Positions 33,301-42,469 of a DNA stretch of 64,000 nt are shown here, piece after piece (positions within the stretch are counted from its first letter, which is position 1; the number at the start of each line of letters is the position of its first letter). The stretch lies in the NCBI GenBank assembly GCA_913062815.1, contig CAJXWZ010000001.1:62001-126000 (forward strand), read 5' to 3'. The notes under the pieces were generated by a model. That model saw only the letters and a program-made list of their open reading frames with translations. It searched no databases and was not told where the DNA came from. This DNA comes from an uncultured Colwellia sp. GTDB lineage: Bacteria; Pseudomonadota; Gammaproteobacteria; Enterobacterales; Alteromonadaceae. The translations under genes and the position numbers were made by a program.

Positions 33301-33615
33301 TTAATCCCAATCAAATGGTTTACACCTAATGAGCATACTTTTTTCTATGGCCGCTTCTCTAAGGTGCGAAATTTCCTTGTATTCAGAGCTCGCGATCATT
33401 GTTTCAAAGGCAGATTGACTCGGGTATTTTACTAAAAAAAAGATATCGGGATCCCATTCTCCAATCAACGCTTGTTCTGGCGCATAATTCTGATTAATTT
33501 CCGCTCCCGCTTTAGCAATCAGTGAACTAACTGCTACACCATACTCCTGGTATTTTTCCTGCCCACCGTCTCTTTTAAACCAAAGAGCATTAAGCATATA
33601 TATCGATTCATCCAT
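33301..33615 (-). CDS. DUF1330 family protein
   Basis: 104 residues of the ferredoxin-like DUF1330 (PF07045) / dimeric alpha-beta barrel type: YMLNALWFKRDGGQEKYQEY near the start, then GEWDPDIFFLVKYPSQSAFE and the C-terminal helix. AGGAG lies 6 bases before the ATG. It is the last gene after the polyferredoxin gene (13 bp gap), in the same operon. Members bind small aromatic or unknown ligands; the role here is unknown. Confidence 0.75.
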   Translation of the reverse strand: MDESIYMLNALWFKRDGGQEKYQEYGVAVSSLIAKAGAEINQNYAPEQALIGEWDPDIFFLVKYPSQSAFETMIASSEYKEISHLREAAIEKSMLIRCKPFDWD

Positions 33616-33628
33616 ATTGTGCTCCTAA

Positions 33629-35470
33629 TTAATTCATCATGACTTTGCTTTCTTCAACACTCACCACCCGCACTAAATTTACCGTGTCATCTTTTTTACT
33701 GTAATCTATTACGGCAGCAGTAGCGCCATTTTCCAATTTTAGTACGCCTCGGGGACACACCGAAGAACACACGCCACAACCAACACAAGAAGCACGCACA
33801 ATATCTTCTCCTCGTTGTGCATAAGCACGAACATCTATACCCATTTCACAATAGGTAGAACAATTACCACAAGAAATACATTGGCTACCATTGGTGGTGA
33901 TGCGAAAGCGTGACTTATATCTTTGTATCAAACCGATGTAAGCAGCGAGCGGACAACCAAAACGACACCATACTCGGCTGCCTAATTTAGGATAAAAGCC
34001 AGTACCAATAACACCCGAAAATAGCGCGCCAATAAAAAAGCCATAACCACTACGCAGTGCATAAGTATCAATGCCTGCAATTGTTTTGACCCCGGTAAAG
34101 TAGGTATAAAGTGCTGTTGCTGTCATAACGATGCATAAGATGAGCACACTATGTATTACTACCCGCTCTAATCGCCAAGCGTTAACTGACTTATTAGATA
34201 AATGTCGGTAGGGATCACCCGCCGTTTCTGCCAGACCACCACAACCACATACCCAAGAGCAATACCAACGTTTGCCAAAAAAGTAGGTAAACACCGGCAC
34301 TCCAATAACAAATAAGGTAATCCCCCAAACTAACATAAACAGTCCAATATCACCGCTTGAGCTTAGGCTATCTAAATTCCAAGCATCAAAGAAGTCAAAA
34401 TCTAGCGGCCACATGTTTTTTAGATCTGTTGATGGCTGGTTTAATTTGATCAATAGTTCAGGCAGGAGAAAAGCAAAACACGATTGAAAAAAGATAATAG
34501 AGCCTGTTCTGGCGATATGATAATTGCTATGGCGATATTTAATAAACATCCGCACACCCATAACGACAATAGCTAAGGTATAAATAAATCCATAAATTGA
34601 CCAAGCGCTAGCGCCATTGCCATTAAGTGCCTCAAATAAGGGGTCAACGAGTGAAACCCATTCAATAATATATTCTGGAAAAAAGTATAAGGCGATGTAC
34701 ACTAACACTAAAAACGACATCACTAACATGCCGATTAAACCACCATTAGTCGCAGAATTTTTAAAGACGTTATTATTCTTGATACCTGCTGGCCCAGAGA
34801 ACTTTTCTGGAATGATATACATCAAGGCGCCAATGGTTGCTAATACTACAGAAAATATAAAAAATGCTGCTGTGTTTTTTGACACTTTAGCCGAAGATGA
34901 AGCTTTCACTATCGCATAAAGATATTGTCCAATTGCGTAGCTATCAATGCGTTTATCAAGGAGTACCTTGGCATTAATTTCCACGGACTTCTCATTAATA
35001 ACTTGATTGATTTCGTCTAAGGTTTTGCCTTGTTGACCTGATAACCATCCAGTGTAATCAGAGAGTTTTTTAATTTTATAAACGGCATAGTCATCTTGCG
35101 TATTAAAGACGGCGGTTAACATATTGAGATCATAAAAACCCATACTTTTCACTTGGGTCAAAATGGCTTCTATATCAGCACGTGAAAGGTGATATCGCTG
35201 ATATACTGTGTCGTTGTAATGCTTAAAAGTACTCCTAACACCTTCAATAAAGGTGAATTTATTAGTAATGCTTGTATTCATCAATTCAGTAAAATGTGGC
35301 TCAATAAGCTGACGATGTGTTGAGTTATTGATTGAGGAACTTAAGACTTTTTCACTAAGCTGATACTGGTTTGAAAATAACATACCAATAAAGACCAATA
35401 AACCCAGAAGAAAAAAAGCTAAACCAGATTTTCTAACGGGTGATATCCAAACCAAATGTTGATTATGCAT
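33629..35470 (-). CDS. membrane polyferredoxin (NosR/NapH-like 4Fe-4S protein)
   Basis: 613 residues. An N-terminal membrane helix (about 14-32) is followed by a periplasmic-like domain of about 170 residues and then about six to seven helices. In the loops are WYCSWVCGCGGLAETAGDP and WCRFGCPLAAYIGLIQR, as in NosR, NapH and CcoG-like proteins. Two [4Fe-4S] ferredoxin motifs close the protein: CISCGNCSTYCEMG and CVGCGVCSSVCPRG. It overlaps the flavoprotein gene upstream by 8 bp. It probably passes electrons across the membrane from the FAD protein to a periplasmic acceptor; the acceptor is not in the window. Confidence 0.85.
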   Translation of the reverse strand: MHNQHLVWISPVRKSGLAFFLLGLLVFIGMLFSNQYQLSEKVLSSSINNSTHRQLIEPHFTELMNTSITNKFTFIEGVRSTFKHYNDTVYQRYHLSRADIEAILTQVKSMGFYDLNMLTAVFNTQDDYAVYKIKKLSDYTGWLSGQQGKTLDEINQVINEKSVEINAKVLLDKRIDSYAIGQYLYAIVKASSSAKVSKNTAAFFIFSVVLATIGALMYIIPEKFSGPAGIKNNNVFKNSATNGGLIGMLVMSFLVLVYIALYFFPEYIIEWVSLVDPLFEALNGNGASAWSIYGFIYTLAIVVMGVRMFIKYRHSNYHIARTGSIIFFQSCFAFLLPELLIKLNQPSTDLKNMWPLDFDFFDAWNLDSLSSSGDIGLFMLVWGITLFVIGVPVFTYFFGKRWYCSWVCGCGGLAETAGDPYRHLSNKSVNAWRLERVVIHSVLILCIVMTATALYTYFTGVKTIAGIDTYALRSGYGFFIGALFSGVIGTGFYPKLGSRVWCRFGCPLAAYIGLIQRYKSRFRITTNGSQCISCGNCSTYCEMGIDVRAYAQRGEDIVRASCVGCGVCSSVCPRGVLKLENGATAAVIDYSKKDDTVNLVRVVSVEESKVMMN

Positions 35471-36809
35471 GTGCTTTCTCCTTGGTGAAACGCTTGCTTA
35501 ACCATTGCAAAGGAGACAGCGTTAATTGGTTATTAGGCTGTTGTTTATTAAACGTAGCGATAATATCTTTTTCATAACGACGAAATAATTCAGGATCAAA
35601 ATTAGCATCACGCAAATTTTGTAATACATATTTTAGCGTGCAATTATTGGCAAGCCAGTTCTGCCAAATGTTATGACGCATACGTATACCGAAGGTATTT
35701 ACGCCAGTGACAACTTGAGTATCGTTGTGGAAGTTAATTCTGAGGCATAAGTTCTCTTCTTCATGTTGCCAATAAAAAGACGATATACCAGCCAAAGGCT
35801 CGTTGAAAACATAACCATAAGTTTGATATTCAACATCAAAAAATTTGGCTGAGTTATACCAAATTCCACGCTCATATTTAGTTCGCTTACCCGCAATTGT
35901 TTTTGCCAAGGCTTCCCCTTGCATTTTTCCGGTATACCAAAGAGGTTCAATGCGATTGCGGCCATCAATAACCTCTATTTCAGCGCAATCACCCGCGGCA
36001 TAAACATCAGGGATATTGGTTTCCAGAAAGTCATTAACTAAAATGCCACGGCCAAGGGCAATTTTGCTCTTTTTGGCGAGATCAATATTTGGGTGAACAC
36101 CTACAGATAAGCCGACAAAATCACAGGGAATTTCTTCGCCAGTGCTGGTAATAACGGCATTAACTCGACCATTCACACCGGCAGTAATTTCTTTTAATTC
36201 GGTTTCAAACCTGAAATCAATGCCATGGTGTTCCGCATGTTTCTGCACCAACTTGGCTTCTGCATGCGGAAGGATATTTCCCCAGAAACGATCTTCTCGC
36301 ACTAAAAATGTGACTTGAATGCCTCTTGAAACCAGCATCTCAGCCATTTCAACGCCAATTAAACCACCGCCAACCATAACCGCTTGTTTGGCATGTTTAC
36401 TATTGTGCTCCATCAGTGCTAGATCCTGATAGCTAAACAAGGTTTGTACCCCAGGAATATCTTGCCCTGGCCAACCAAACTTATTGGATTGTGACCCCGT
36501 TGCCATAACTAAATGGTTATAATCAATATGCTCGCCAGAGGCTAAGTTAAGTACCTTTCCATCAGTATTGATGTCACTGACATACCCTTGTTTTAAGTCA
36601 ATATGATTCTTCTGCCAAAAATTATCTTCATAGGGTTTGGTATGTTCAAATTTCATATGCCCCATAAAGACATACATTAACGCCGTGCGAGAAAAAAAAT
36701 GCTCCGTTTCAGCCGAAATAATCAAGATCTTCATATCACAGAGTTTTCTAACATGACGTGCAACAGTAACTCCAGATATACCATTGCCGATAATGACAAG
36801 TGTGCTCAT
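35463..36809 (-). CDS. FAD/NAD(P)-dependent oxidoreductase
   Basis: 448 residues with ribosome binding site AAGGA. The FAD-binding motif is IGNGISGVTVARHV at the start, the second dinucleotide motif is AVMVGGGLIGVEMAEMLVSR, and VYAAGDCAEI is the flavin-contact motif, as in NirB/rubredoxin-reductase-like enzymes. The C-terminal 120 residues extend beyond the family core. It is the first gene of the three-gene operon with the membrane polyferredoxin. The likely role is NAD(P)H oxidation feeding the Fe-S protein. Confidence 0.88.
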   Translation of the reverse strand: MSTLVIIGNGISGVTVARHVRKLCDMKILIISAETEHFFSRTALMYVFMGHMKFEHTKPYEDNFWQKNHIDLKQGYVSDINTDGKVLNLASGEHIDYNHLVMATGSQSNKFGWPGQDIPGVQTLFSYQDLALMEHNSKHAKQAVMVGGGLIGVEMAEMLVSRGIQVTFLVREDRFWGNILPHAEAKLVQKHAEHHGIDFRFETELKEITAGVNGRVNAVITSTGEEIPCDFVGLSVGVHPNIDLAKKSKIALGRGILVNDFLETNIPDVYAAGDCAEIEVIDGRNRIEPLWYTGKMQGEALAKTIAGKRTKYERGIWYNSAKFFDVEYQTYGYVFNEPLAGISSFYWQHEEENLCLRINFHNDTQVVTGVNTFGIRMRHNIWQNWLANNCTLKYVLQNLRDANFDPELFRRYEKDIIATFNKQQPNNQLTLSPLQWLSKRFTKEKAHA

Positions 36810-37352
36810 ACAAATTTATCCTTTGAAATATTCAGGCTATGTTTCTTAAAGAAATCACTTTAGCAAAGGAATACAGGCAAATACTTCACAGAAATATCAC
36901 AATTTTATAAAAAATAATCACAGTACTAAACGTTCGACTTGCATATAAGCGCTACAACCTTACGACGTGACGCTGCTAGAAACTAGACTGATCACTGGCA
37001 CTTGAAATCATCAATGGCGCTACCGCAAAATATTCAATATGTGCTCTAAATATTAACCTGGCGAACAGTTTAACTATTATTCAAACCTTGACCTTTAATA
37101 ATATTCTGAATTTCTAAGAGATAAAAATTGATCTGCATAACAACAGTGAAAGCTAGCCTGAAATACTAGAAAACCTCAAAGGCATAACTTTTATCAACAA
37201 AAACAACATAGAACCCATGATGACTCTTCAATCAATAAATTTGAAATTGACATCAAATTGTTATATTTACGTGATAATTAGCGACGTAGAAGAGCTTAGA
37301 ATGAGATTAAAAATGGATGCAGATTTTATTTTAAGCGACAAGGCTAGGATTT
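36810..37352. other. 543-bp region between divergent genes
   Basis: It holds the promoters of the flavoprotein operon (minus) and the phosphate transporter (plus). A 65-codon frame at 37217-37414 overlaps the transporter start, has no ribosome binding site and is not called. No palindrome stood out. Confidence 0.3.
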
Positions 37353-38570
37353 ATGTTAATTTCTCTATTAATAATTGCCACTATCATTCTGTCTTATTGG
37401 AATGGTGCCAATGATAACTTTAAAGGTGTAGCGACACTTTACGGTAGTGGCACTTTATCCTATCAATCAGCCATCATCATGGCGACAGTGACAACGTTTT
37501 TAGGCTCAGTGTCGGCCATCTATATTGCACAAGGATTAATCGCTAGTTTTTCAGGCAAAGGCTTAGTACCTCAAGAAGTGGCAGGAACGACCATTTTTCT
37601 CATCTCTACCGGACTGGGTGCGGCTAGTACCATTTTATTAGCTACCAGACTTGGTTTTCCAATTTCAACAACCCATAGTTTAGTCGGTGGGTTGCTAGGG
37701 GCTGGATTTATGTCAGTGGGCATGGAGGTTGATTTTGCCAAACTAGGTACGGTTTACCTTATACCATTGCTGGTAAGCCCTTTTATTGCCTTTTGTTTAA
37801 GTATTGTTATTTTTAAGATAGTTAAATTACTTACCAATCAACCCATAAAGACTCAAAACAATAGCAATAGCAACAACAATAGTAGCAGTGTGGATATCGA
37901 TTTACTCTCAGCTCACAAAACGCATAATAATCTGCTCTGTTCGAATACAGGCAATTGGTATCCACAACCTTTAAACTCTGCTGTTTTAACGGGTTTTTCA
38001 CACCATTTAGAGGATAAGAATCGCTGCTTATTGGCAAGCTCTAACAAAGCACTCGATATTGACTCAAAACAAGCCAAGTCAACTGTTGATATAAAATCTG
38101 AAAATATGAGTACTTCTCCTGCAAACTTAATGTCTATGGCGCATATATTCAGCGCCGCATCCGTGTCATTCGCCCGAGGCTTAAATGACACCCCTAAAAT
38201 TGCAGGGCTTTTAGTTGCTGTTGAACTGTTAAACATACAGTTTGGCATGCTAACAATTGCCTTCGGCATGGCGATTGGGGGCTTGCTTAATGCACGCAAG
38301 GTAGCTGAAACCATCAGCTATAAGATTACCAAAATAAATAACGAACTTGGCTTTTCAGCTAATCTGGTCACTAGCTTTCTTGTTATTGTCGCCAGTAAAT
38401 TTGGTATACCCGTATCGACGACTCATGTTTCAGTTGGTTCAATTTTTGGCGCCAGTATGTTAACTGAACAACGAAATCATAAAATGATCTCCAGCATACT
38501 GCTCTCATGGATAATCACCCTCCCCTCTGCGATGTTATTTAGCGGAATCATTTATTGGCTTTTATCTTAG
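37353..38570 (+). CDS. PiT-family inorganic phosphate transporter
   Basis: 405 residues with about ten membrane segments. The two PiT signatures are present: NGANDNFKGVATLYGSG near residue 17 and SFARGLNDTPKIAGLLVAVE in the second half, each followed by P[IV]STTH (FPISTTHSLVGG, IPVSTTHVSVGS). The central loop is long, hydrophilic and rich in Asn and Ser (about 165-250), unusual in length. It takes up phosphate, and probably arsenate as a by-product, with a cation gradient. AAGG lies upstream of the ATG. Confidence 0.9.
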   Translation: MLISLLIIATIILSYWNGANDNFKGVATLYGSGTLSYQSAIIMATVTTFLGSVSAIYIAQGLIASFSGKGLVPQEVAGTTIFLISTGLGAASTILLATRLGFPISTTHSLVGGLLGAGFMSVGMEVDFAKLGTVYLIPLLVSPFIAFCLSIVIFKIVKLLTNQPIKTQNNSNSNNNSSSVDIDLLSAHKTHNNLLCSNTGNWYPQPLNSAVLTGFSHHLEDKNRCLLASSNKALDIDSKQAKSTVDIKSENMSTSPANLMSMAHIFSAASVSFARGLNDTPKIAGLLVAVELLNIQFGMLTIAFGMAIGGLLNARKVAETISYKITKINNELGFSANLVTSFLVIVASKFGIPVSTTHVSVGSIFGASMLTEQRNHKMISSILLSWIITLPSAMLFSGIIYWLLS

Positions 38571-38630
38571 AACAAGGTGTACGTAACGTTGAATAACACT
38601 AATTGGTATTTTTTAAAACGAGAAAAAGGT

Positions 38631-40364
38631 ATGAGACTGCTAGGGTTAATACTCTCAATGTTATTGGTTGCTTGTAACGATGCTAAAACAGATGCTGAGT
38701 CTGTAATACCAAGGCCCAATAAGGTAACAGAAATAACGTCGGTACAATTGAATACAGCCAATGTGCCAAAATACAAAAAGCTTGAGATTCAGCTTGAATT
38801 GAATGCGCACTATGACAACCCGTATGACCAACAAGAAGTTCGAGTCGAAGTTACATTTACTGCGCCAAATGGTGTTATATCATTAGTTTCAGGATACTGG
38901 GATGGTAATTGGAAAGTGCGTTTTACTCCCTCACAAGTGGGGCAATGGCAATATGCAATTACCGTAGTAGATTTTAACGGGTTAAGTGAACCCCATAGTG
39001 ATATTTTCACTGTAAGCACCTCGAATGAACCCGGCTGGTTATTACCAGGTAATCAGATAGATTCAACTTACAGTAGTCGATATTTAGCACATCATGATGG
39101 CAGCCCATTTTATGGTGTTGGTCATGGCGATGTGTTTTCTATTTTTTCTGGGGCTTTTGATGTAGAAGATTTATTTTTAAATATGCATCAAGCCAAGGAG
39201 AATTATTTCTTGTGGTGGCCTCAGTTCTACTTCTCTCCCTTAGTAAATAACTATGATAATTATAATTTATTCAATGCTGAAGTAATAGATTCGGTGGTAC
39301 AACGCACTGCTGATGAAGGTCTTTTTTTAATATTTACCATTTGGGATCATTCTCAGTTAAGGGACTCTTCACACGCATGGGCTGACGGTAGATGGTGGCG
39401 CAATGGCTTTAAAAATTTAGTGAGTGCGGATGAGTTTTTTATCAGCGAAGAAGCATGGGCATGGCAAGAAAATTTCTATAGATATATTATCGCCCGCTGG
39501 GGTTACAGCCCATCAATAGCGATGTGGCAAACAGTTTCCGAAATTGATGGCACAAACGCTTATGAAAACAGCAACACATGGCATGAACGAATCAATAATT
39601 ATTTCATTGAAAATGATCCTTATAGGCACCCAACAACGGCAAGTCTGTCAGGAGATATAAAATGGGATCAAGGTCATCAAGTGATGGATATTCCGCAGGT
39701 TCATATTTATGCGGATCTACAAGCTAATAATTCCATTTTGACAGTCAATACAGCAAAGGTTATCGCACAATACACACAAGCGATGTGGACTCTGGTCGAC
39801 AAGCCTAACTGGATAGGCGAGTTTGGGGTCATTGATAATAGCAACGATGAAGAGCAAAATTATTATCCTGAATTATTTCACAATGCTATCTGGGCAGCAC
39901 TAGGGGCAGGCGCAGCTATGACACCAGCTGAATGGAATGATTTTGAAACATGGGGAATAATGACCGATGAAATGAAACAACATATGTCGCACTTGAGTGA
40001 TTTTGTATCATTGTTACCATTGGCTGCTTGGGATCCCTCACCGCTAGAGATTGAAAGTACTCATGATTCGATACGAGCATGGGGGTTGGCAGGTGAACAA
40101 GGAGGACTCGTCTGGGTGCAAGATTATTCCTTAGCAGGGCTAAACACAGTCGTAACTCTTGCAGACAAAGAAATACGTACTAATGTTTCATTAGAAATCA
40201 GCGGTTTAAGTACAGGGCATTACAGAATATATCCTTATAATACTTGGTTAGGTCAATTTGAGAGTAGTTTTGACATAGAGTGCGAAATACAAGCTGACTC
40301 TCTTTGCAAAATTCAATTACCAGCATTCACTGCTGATATTGCATTTCGCCTTGAACGCAGGTAA
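38631..40364 (+). CDS. DUF5060-type glycoside-hydrolase-like lipoprotein
   Basis: 577 residues from ATG 38631; the longer frame from GTG 38577 would bury the signal peptide. The lipoprotein signal is MRLLGLILSMLLVAC. The N-terminal DUF5060-like beta domain follows: VEVTFTAPNGVISLVSGYW, then WKVRFTPSQVGQWQYAITV. The TIM-barrel-like part (DUF4038 type) has FYGVGHGDVFSIFSG, RYIIARWGYSPSIAMWQTVS followed by EIDG (possible acid/base Glu) and WIGEFGVIDN (possible nucleophile Glu). It probably acts on a polysaccharide at the cell surface. A terminator follows directly. Confidence 0.75.
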   Translation: MRLLGLILSMLLVACNDAKTDAESVIPRPNKVTEITSVQLNTANVPKYKKLEIQLELNAHYDNPYDQQEVRVEVTFTAPNGVISLVSGYWDGNWKVRFTPSQVGQWQYAITVVDFNGLSEPHSDIFTVSTSNEPGWLLPGNQIDSTYSSRYLAHHDGSPFYGVGHGDVFSIFSGAFDVEDLFLNMHQAKENYFLWWPQFYFSPLVNNYDNYNLFNAEVIDSVVQRTADEGLFLIFTIWDHSQLRDSSHAWADGRWWRNGFKNLVSADEFFISEEAWAWQENFYRYIIARWGYSPSIAMWQTVSEIDGTNAYENSNTWHERINNYFIENDPYRHPTTASLSGDIKWDQGHQVMDIPQVHIYADLQANNSILTVNTAKVIAQYTQAMWTLVDKPNWIGEFGVIDNSNDEEQNYYPELFHNAIWAALGAGAAMTPAEWNDFETWGIMTDEMKQHMSHLSDFVSLLPLAAWDPSPLEIESTHDSIRAWGLAGEQGGLVWVQDYSLAGLNTVVTLADKEIRTNVSLEISGLSTGHYRIYPYNTWLGQFESSFDIECEIQADSLCKIQLPAFTADIAFRLERR

Positions 40365-40368
40365 TACG

Positions 40369-40409
40369 TTGGCTTATGCTAATAACAAAGATTGTTAAGC
40401 CAATTTTTT
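40369..40409 (+). terminator. Rho-independent terminator after DUF5060-type gene
   Basis: TTGGCTTA (40369-40376) pairs with TAAGCCAA (40396-40403), followed by TTTTTT (40404-40409). It lies 5 bases after the stop codon. Confidence 0.75.
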
Positions 40410-40586
40410 CAATTAAAACATCCTTTATACATAACTACTCGGTCATCGAGTTGAATTTTTCAACCCGCTTGGGTTTATAGGTACAGCTACCGGCAACAAA
40501 GTTGAATCTCTCAGTTGATGTCAAGAATCAATAAGTGGAGTAACTGCAAGGGTATTTACAAGTTTTCAGAAGTAAAATAGTTTGTT

Positions 40587-42368
40587 TTACTTAGCCGTTC
40601 TTTTGAGCCTTATTTTACCAAGTAGTTTTCCGCCAAGCCGTAAATCAAACGATTGCTCTTGCCCTGCCTCAATGCTAGTGGTGATCAAACCATATTTAGG
40701 TAACCATATATTTATCTGGCTAAACTCCTCGGGGTAATTAGCCATGGATATTATCTGATAAGGCTGCTGATTAAACTCGACTATTTTATAATATTTGCTA
40801 CTAATAGAGCCAACCCAAGCACTCATGTATAAATGCAGCCGACATTTCATTTCAACAAAAATATCGTTATTCCAATATAATTCTTGTGAAAAAACAGAAC
40901 CCGGTGGCATATAGTTGAGTTGCCAATGTATTTTTTTCTTTTTATCTTTTACATAAATGGTATGCCCGACCTCATCGGAATTGCGCAAACTCATCTGACT
41001 GCCTTTGTTACCCAGAATGAGCTTATCAGTGAAATACCCTGCTTGATGATCCATAATGGGTGATGCTGCTAAGCTGCTATCTTCCGGCCAATACAATGCC
41101 ATGACCTCAGGAATGGACTGATTATTGAAAAATTGAATTTCTAATTGTAAAGCTTTGCCAGACAGAGCTGCCGAGCGTTCTTCATAGTTCTCATCAGAAA
41201 CATGAGATTTAGCCTTGCTGCCGCCTTTTTCAAAAGTAACATACGGAGGAGTTTCAATAGTACGTAACCAACGATGGATAATAGATAACGCTTGATAATC
41301 AATTTTTTCACGCGCCAACATTGGCATGCGATAATCTTCATCTGTACTATTCATGCGAAGATAAAGGGCACTTTGATAAATGGCAAGTTCATCATCACTT
41401 GCTCCCAGTGCGATAAAAGGCACAGCAGTAAAGTTTTTACTTTCTTTATTAACCGCGGTTTGATAAACATCTGTTTCTTTTAAGGTACTAAAAGATAATT
41501 CATGACGAAATTTTAGATGCTCAGCCTCTTCCTTTGCAGCATGTCCTAATTCATTATGACAATTTCCACAGTTAGCGTGTAAGTAGCCTAAGGCTTTTTG
41601 TTCTAGTGGTGAACCAGGTAATACCGGCATTGCCATTGGTGCAGTCAATTTATTATCATCTAATAATTTTTGTAAAGTCCACTCTTCTAATTGCCGCTGA
41701 GGGCCATAACCGAAAGCATATTTGGCTTGTTTATCACTTAACTGAATAGCTTCAAAACCCAAAATAAAATCAGTATTTCCTTTATGGCAATCTATACAGT
41801 CTTGCTGGCTAGGAATATCGTGACTGGTATTTAATACATTAGATGCGCCCATACTCAATACTGCTTCGCTTTGAGCTTCATTCCATTGATACGTACTAAT
41901 TAGCCATGAATCTTCACCAACTCCAGGGGTTATTTTTTGTAAGTGACGTGTTTCTACTTTGATTTCTTGAGCAGAGTCATTGGTCTGTTGACGGAACTCC
42001 TTAAAAATCTGTGTACCGACAGGAAATATCCAGCGATCTGGATTTGTGGTATTGATTTGCGTTTTTGGCGGCAAATAGATCCAACGAGATTTATACGCCC
42101 CATCGCTCCACAATTGATAGTTAGGCGTAAACTTTATTAACTGTGGTGAAATTGAGCGTAAATATTTATCATCATATAAACAAGACGCTGACAGGTTTTG
42201 GGGAGCTACACGTAACTTTCCTGTTACCTCGCATGGAATATAAGTTACTCCATGTAATGCATTTAAATGGTTACAAGCGAGAATGAACATAGTCAAAATG
42301 ACGGTAATGATAAACTTGCTGTGCGTAGCGCATCGATAGAAATAAATTAACATCCAACGATTACGCAT
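40587..42368 (-). CDS. dihaem c-type cytochrome lipoprotein (TIGR03806-like)
   Basis: 593 residues from ATG 42368, which has AAAGGG 11 bases upstream; GTG 42380 is the alternative. The signal segment (FIITVILTMFILAC) gives a lipobox. Two haem motifs, QQDCIDCHKGN and LHANCGNCHNE, lie in the middle. The first part carries LWSDGAYKSRWIYLPPKTQI and IFPVGTQIFKEF, matching the SO2930 / HNE_0200 (TIGR03806) family; MPMLAREKID could hold an axial Met. The C-terminal 150 residues are beta-rich and unplaced. A periplasmic or outer-membrane electron carrier, no obvious partner gene. Confidence 0.8.
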   Translation of the reverse strand: MRNRWMLIYFYRCATHSKFIITVILTMFILACNHLNALHGVTYIPCEVTGKLRVAPQNLSASCLYDDKYLRSISPQLIKFTPNYQLWSDGAYKSRWIYLPPKTQINTTNPDRWIFPVGTQIFKEFRQQTNDSAQEIKVETRHLQKITPGVGEDSWLISTYQWNEAQSEAVLSMGASNVLNTSHDIPSQQDCIDCHKGNTDFILGFEAIQLSDKQAKYAFGYGPQRQLEEWTLQKLLDDNKLTAPMAMPVLPGSPLEQKALGYLHANCGNCHNELGHAAKEEAEHLKFRHELSFSTLKETDVYQTAVNKESKNFTAVPFIALGASDDELAIYQSALYLRMNSTDEDYRMPMLAREKIDYQALSIIHRWLRTIETPPYVTFEKGGSKAKSHVSDENYEERSAALSGKALQLEIQFFNNQSIPEVMALYWPEDSSLAASPIMDHQAGYFTDKLILGNKGSQMSLRNSDEVGHTIYVKDKKKKIHWQLNYMPPGSVFSQELYWNNDIFVEMKCRLHLYMSAWVGSISSKYYKIVEFNQQPYQIISMANYPEEFSQINIWLPKYGLITTSIEAGQEQSFDLRLGGKLLGKIRLKRTAK

Positions 42369-42469
42369 TTTGATATACACCCTTTAAAATGAGCAAATGA
42401 AAACCCAAAACTCAGCCAACACACTGATAAAAATCACATTAATAAAAACTCTACTATATTTTCTGTTTT

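Noticed and set aside
37217..37414. 65-codon frame overlapping the phosphate transporter start
   Set aside because: No ribosome binding site and overlap with a well supported gene.
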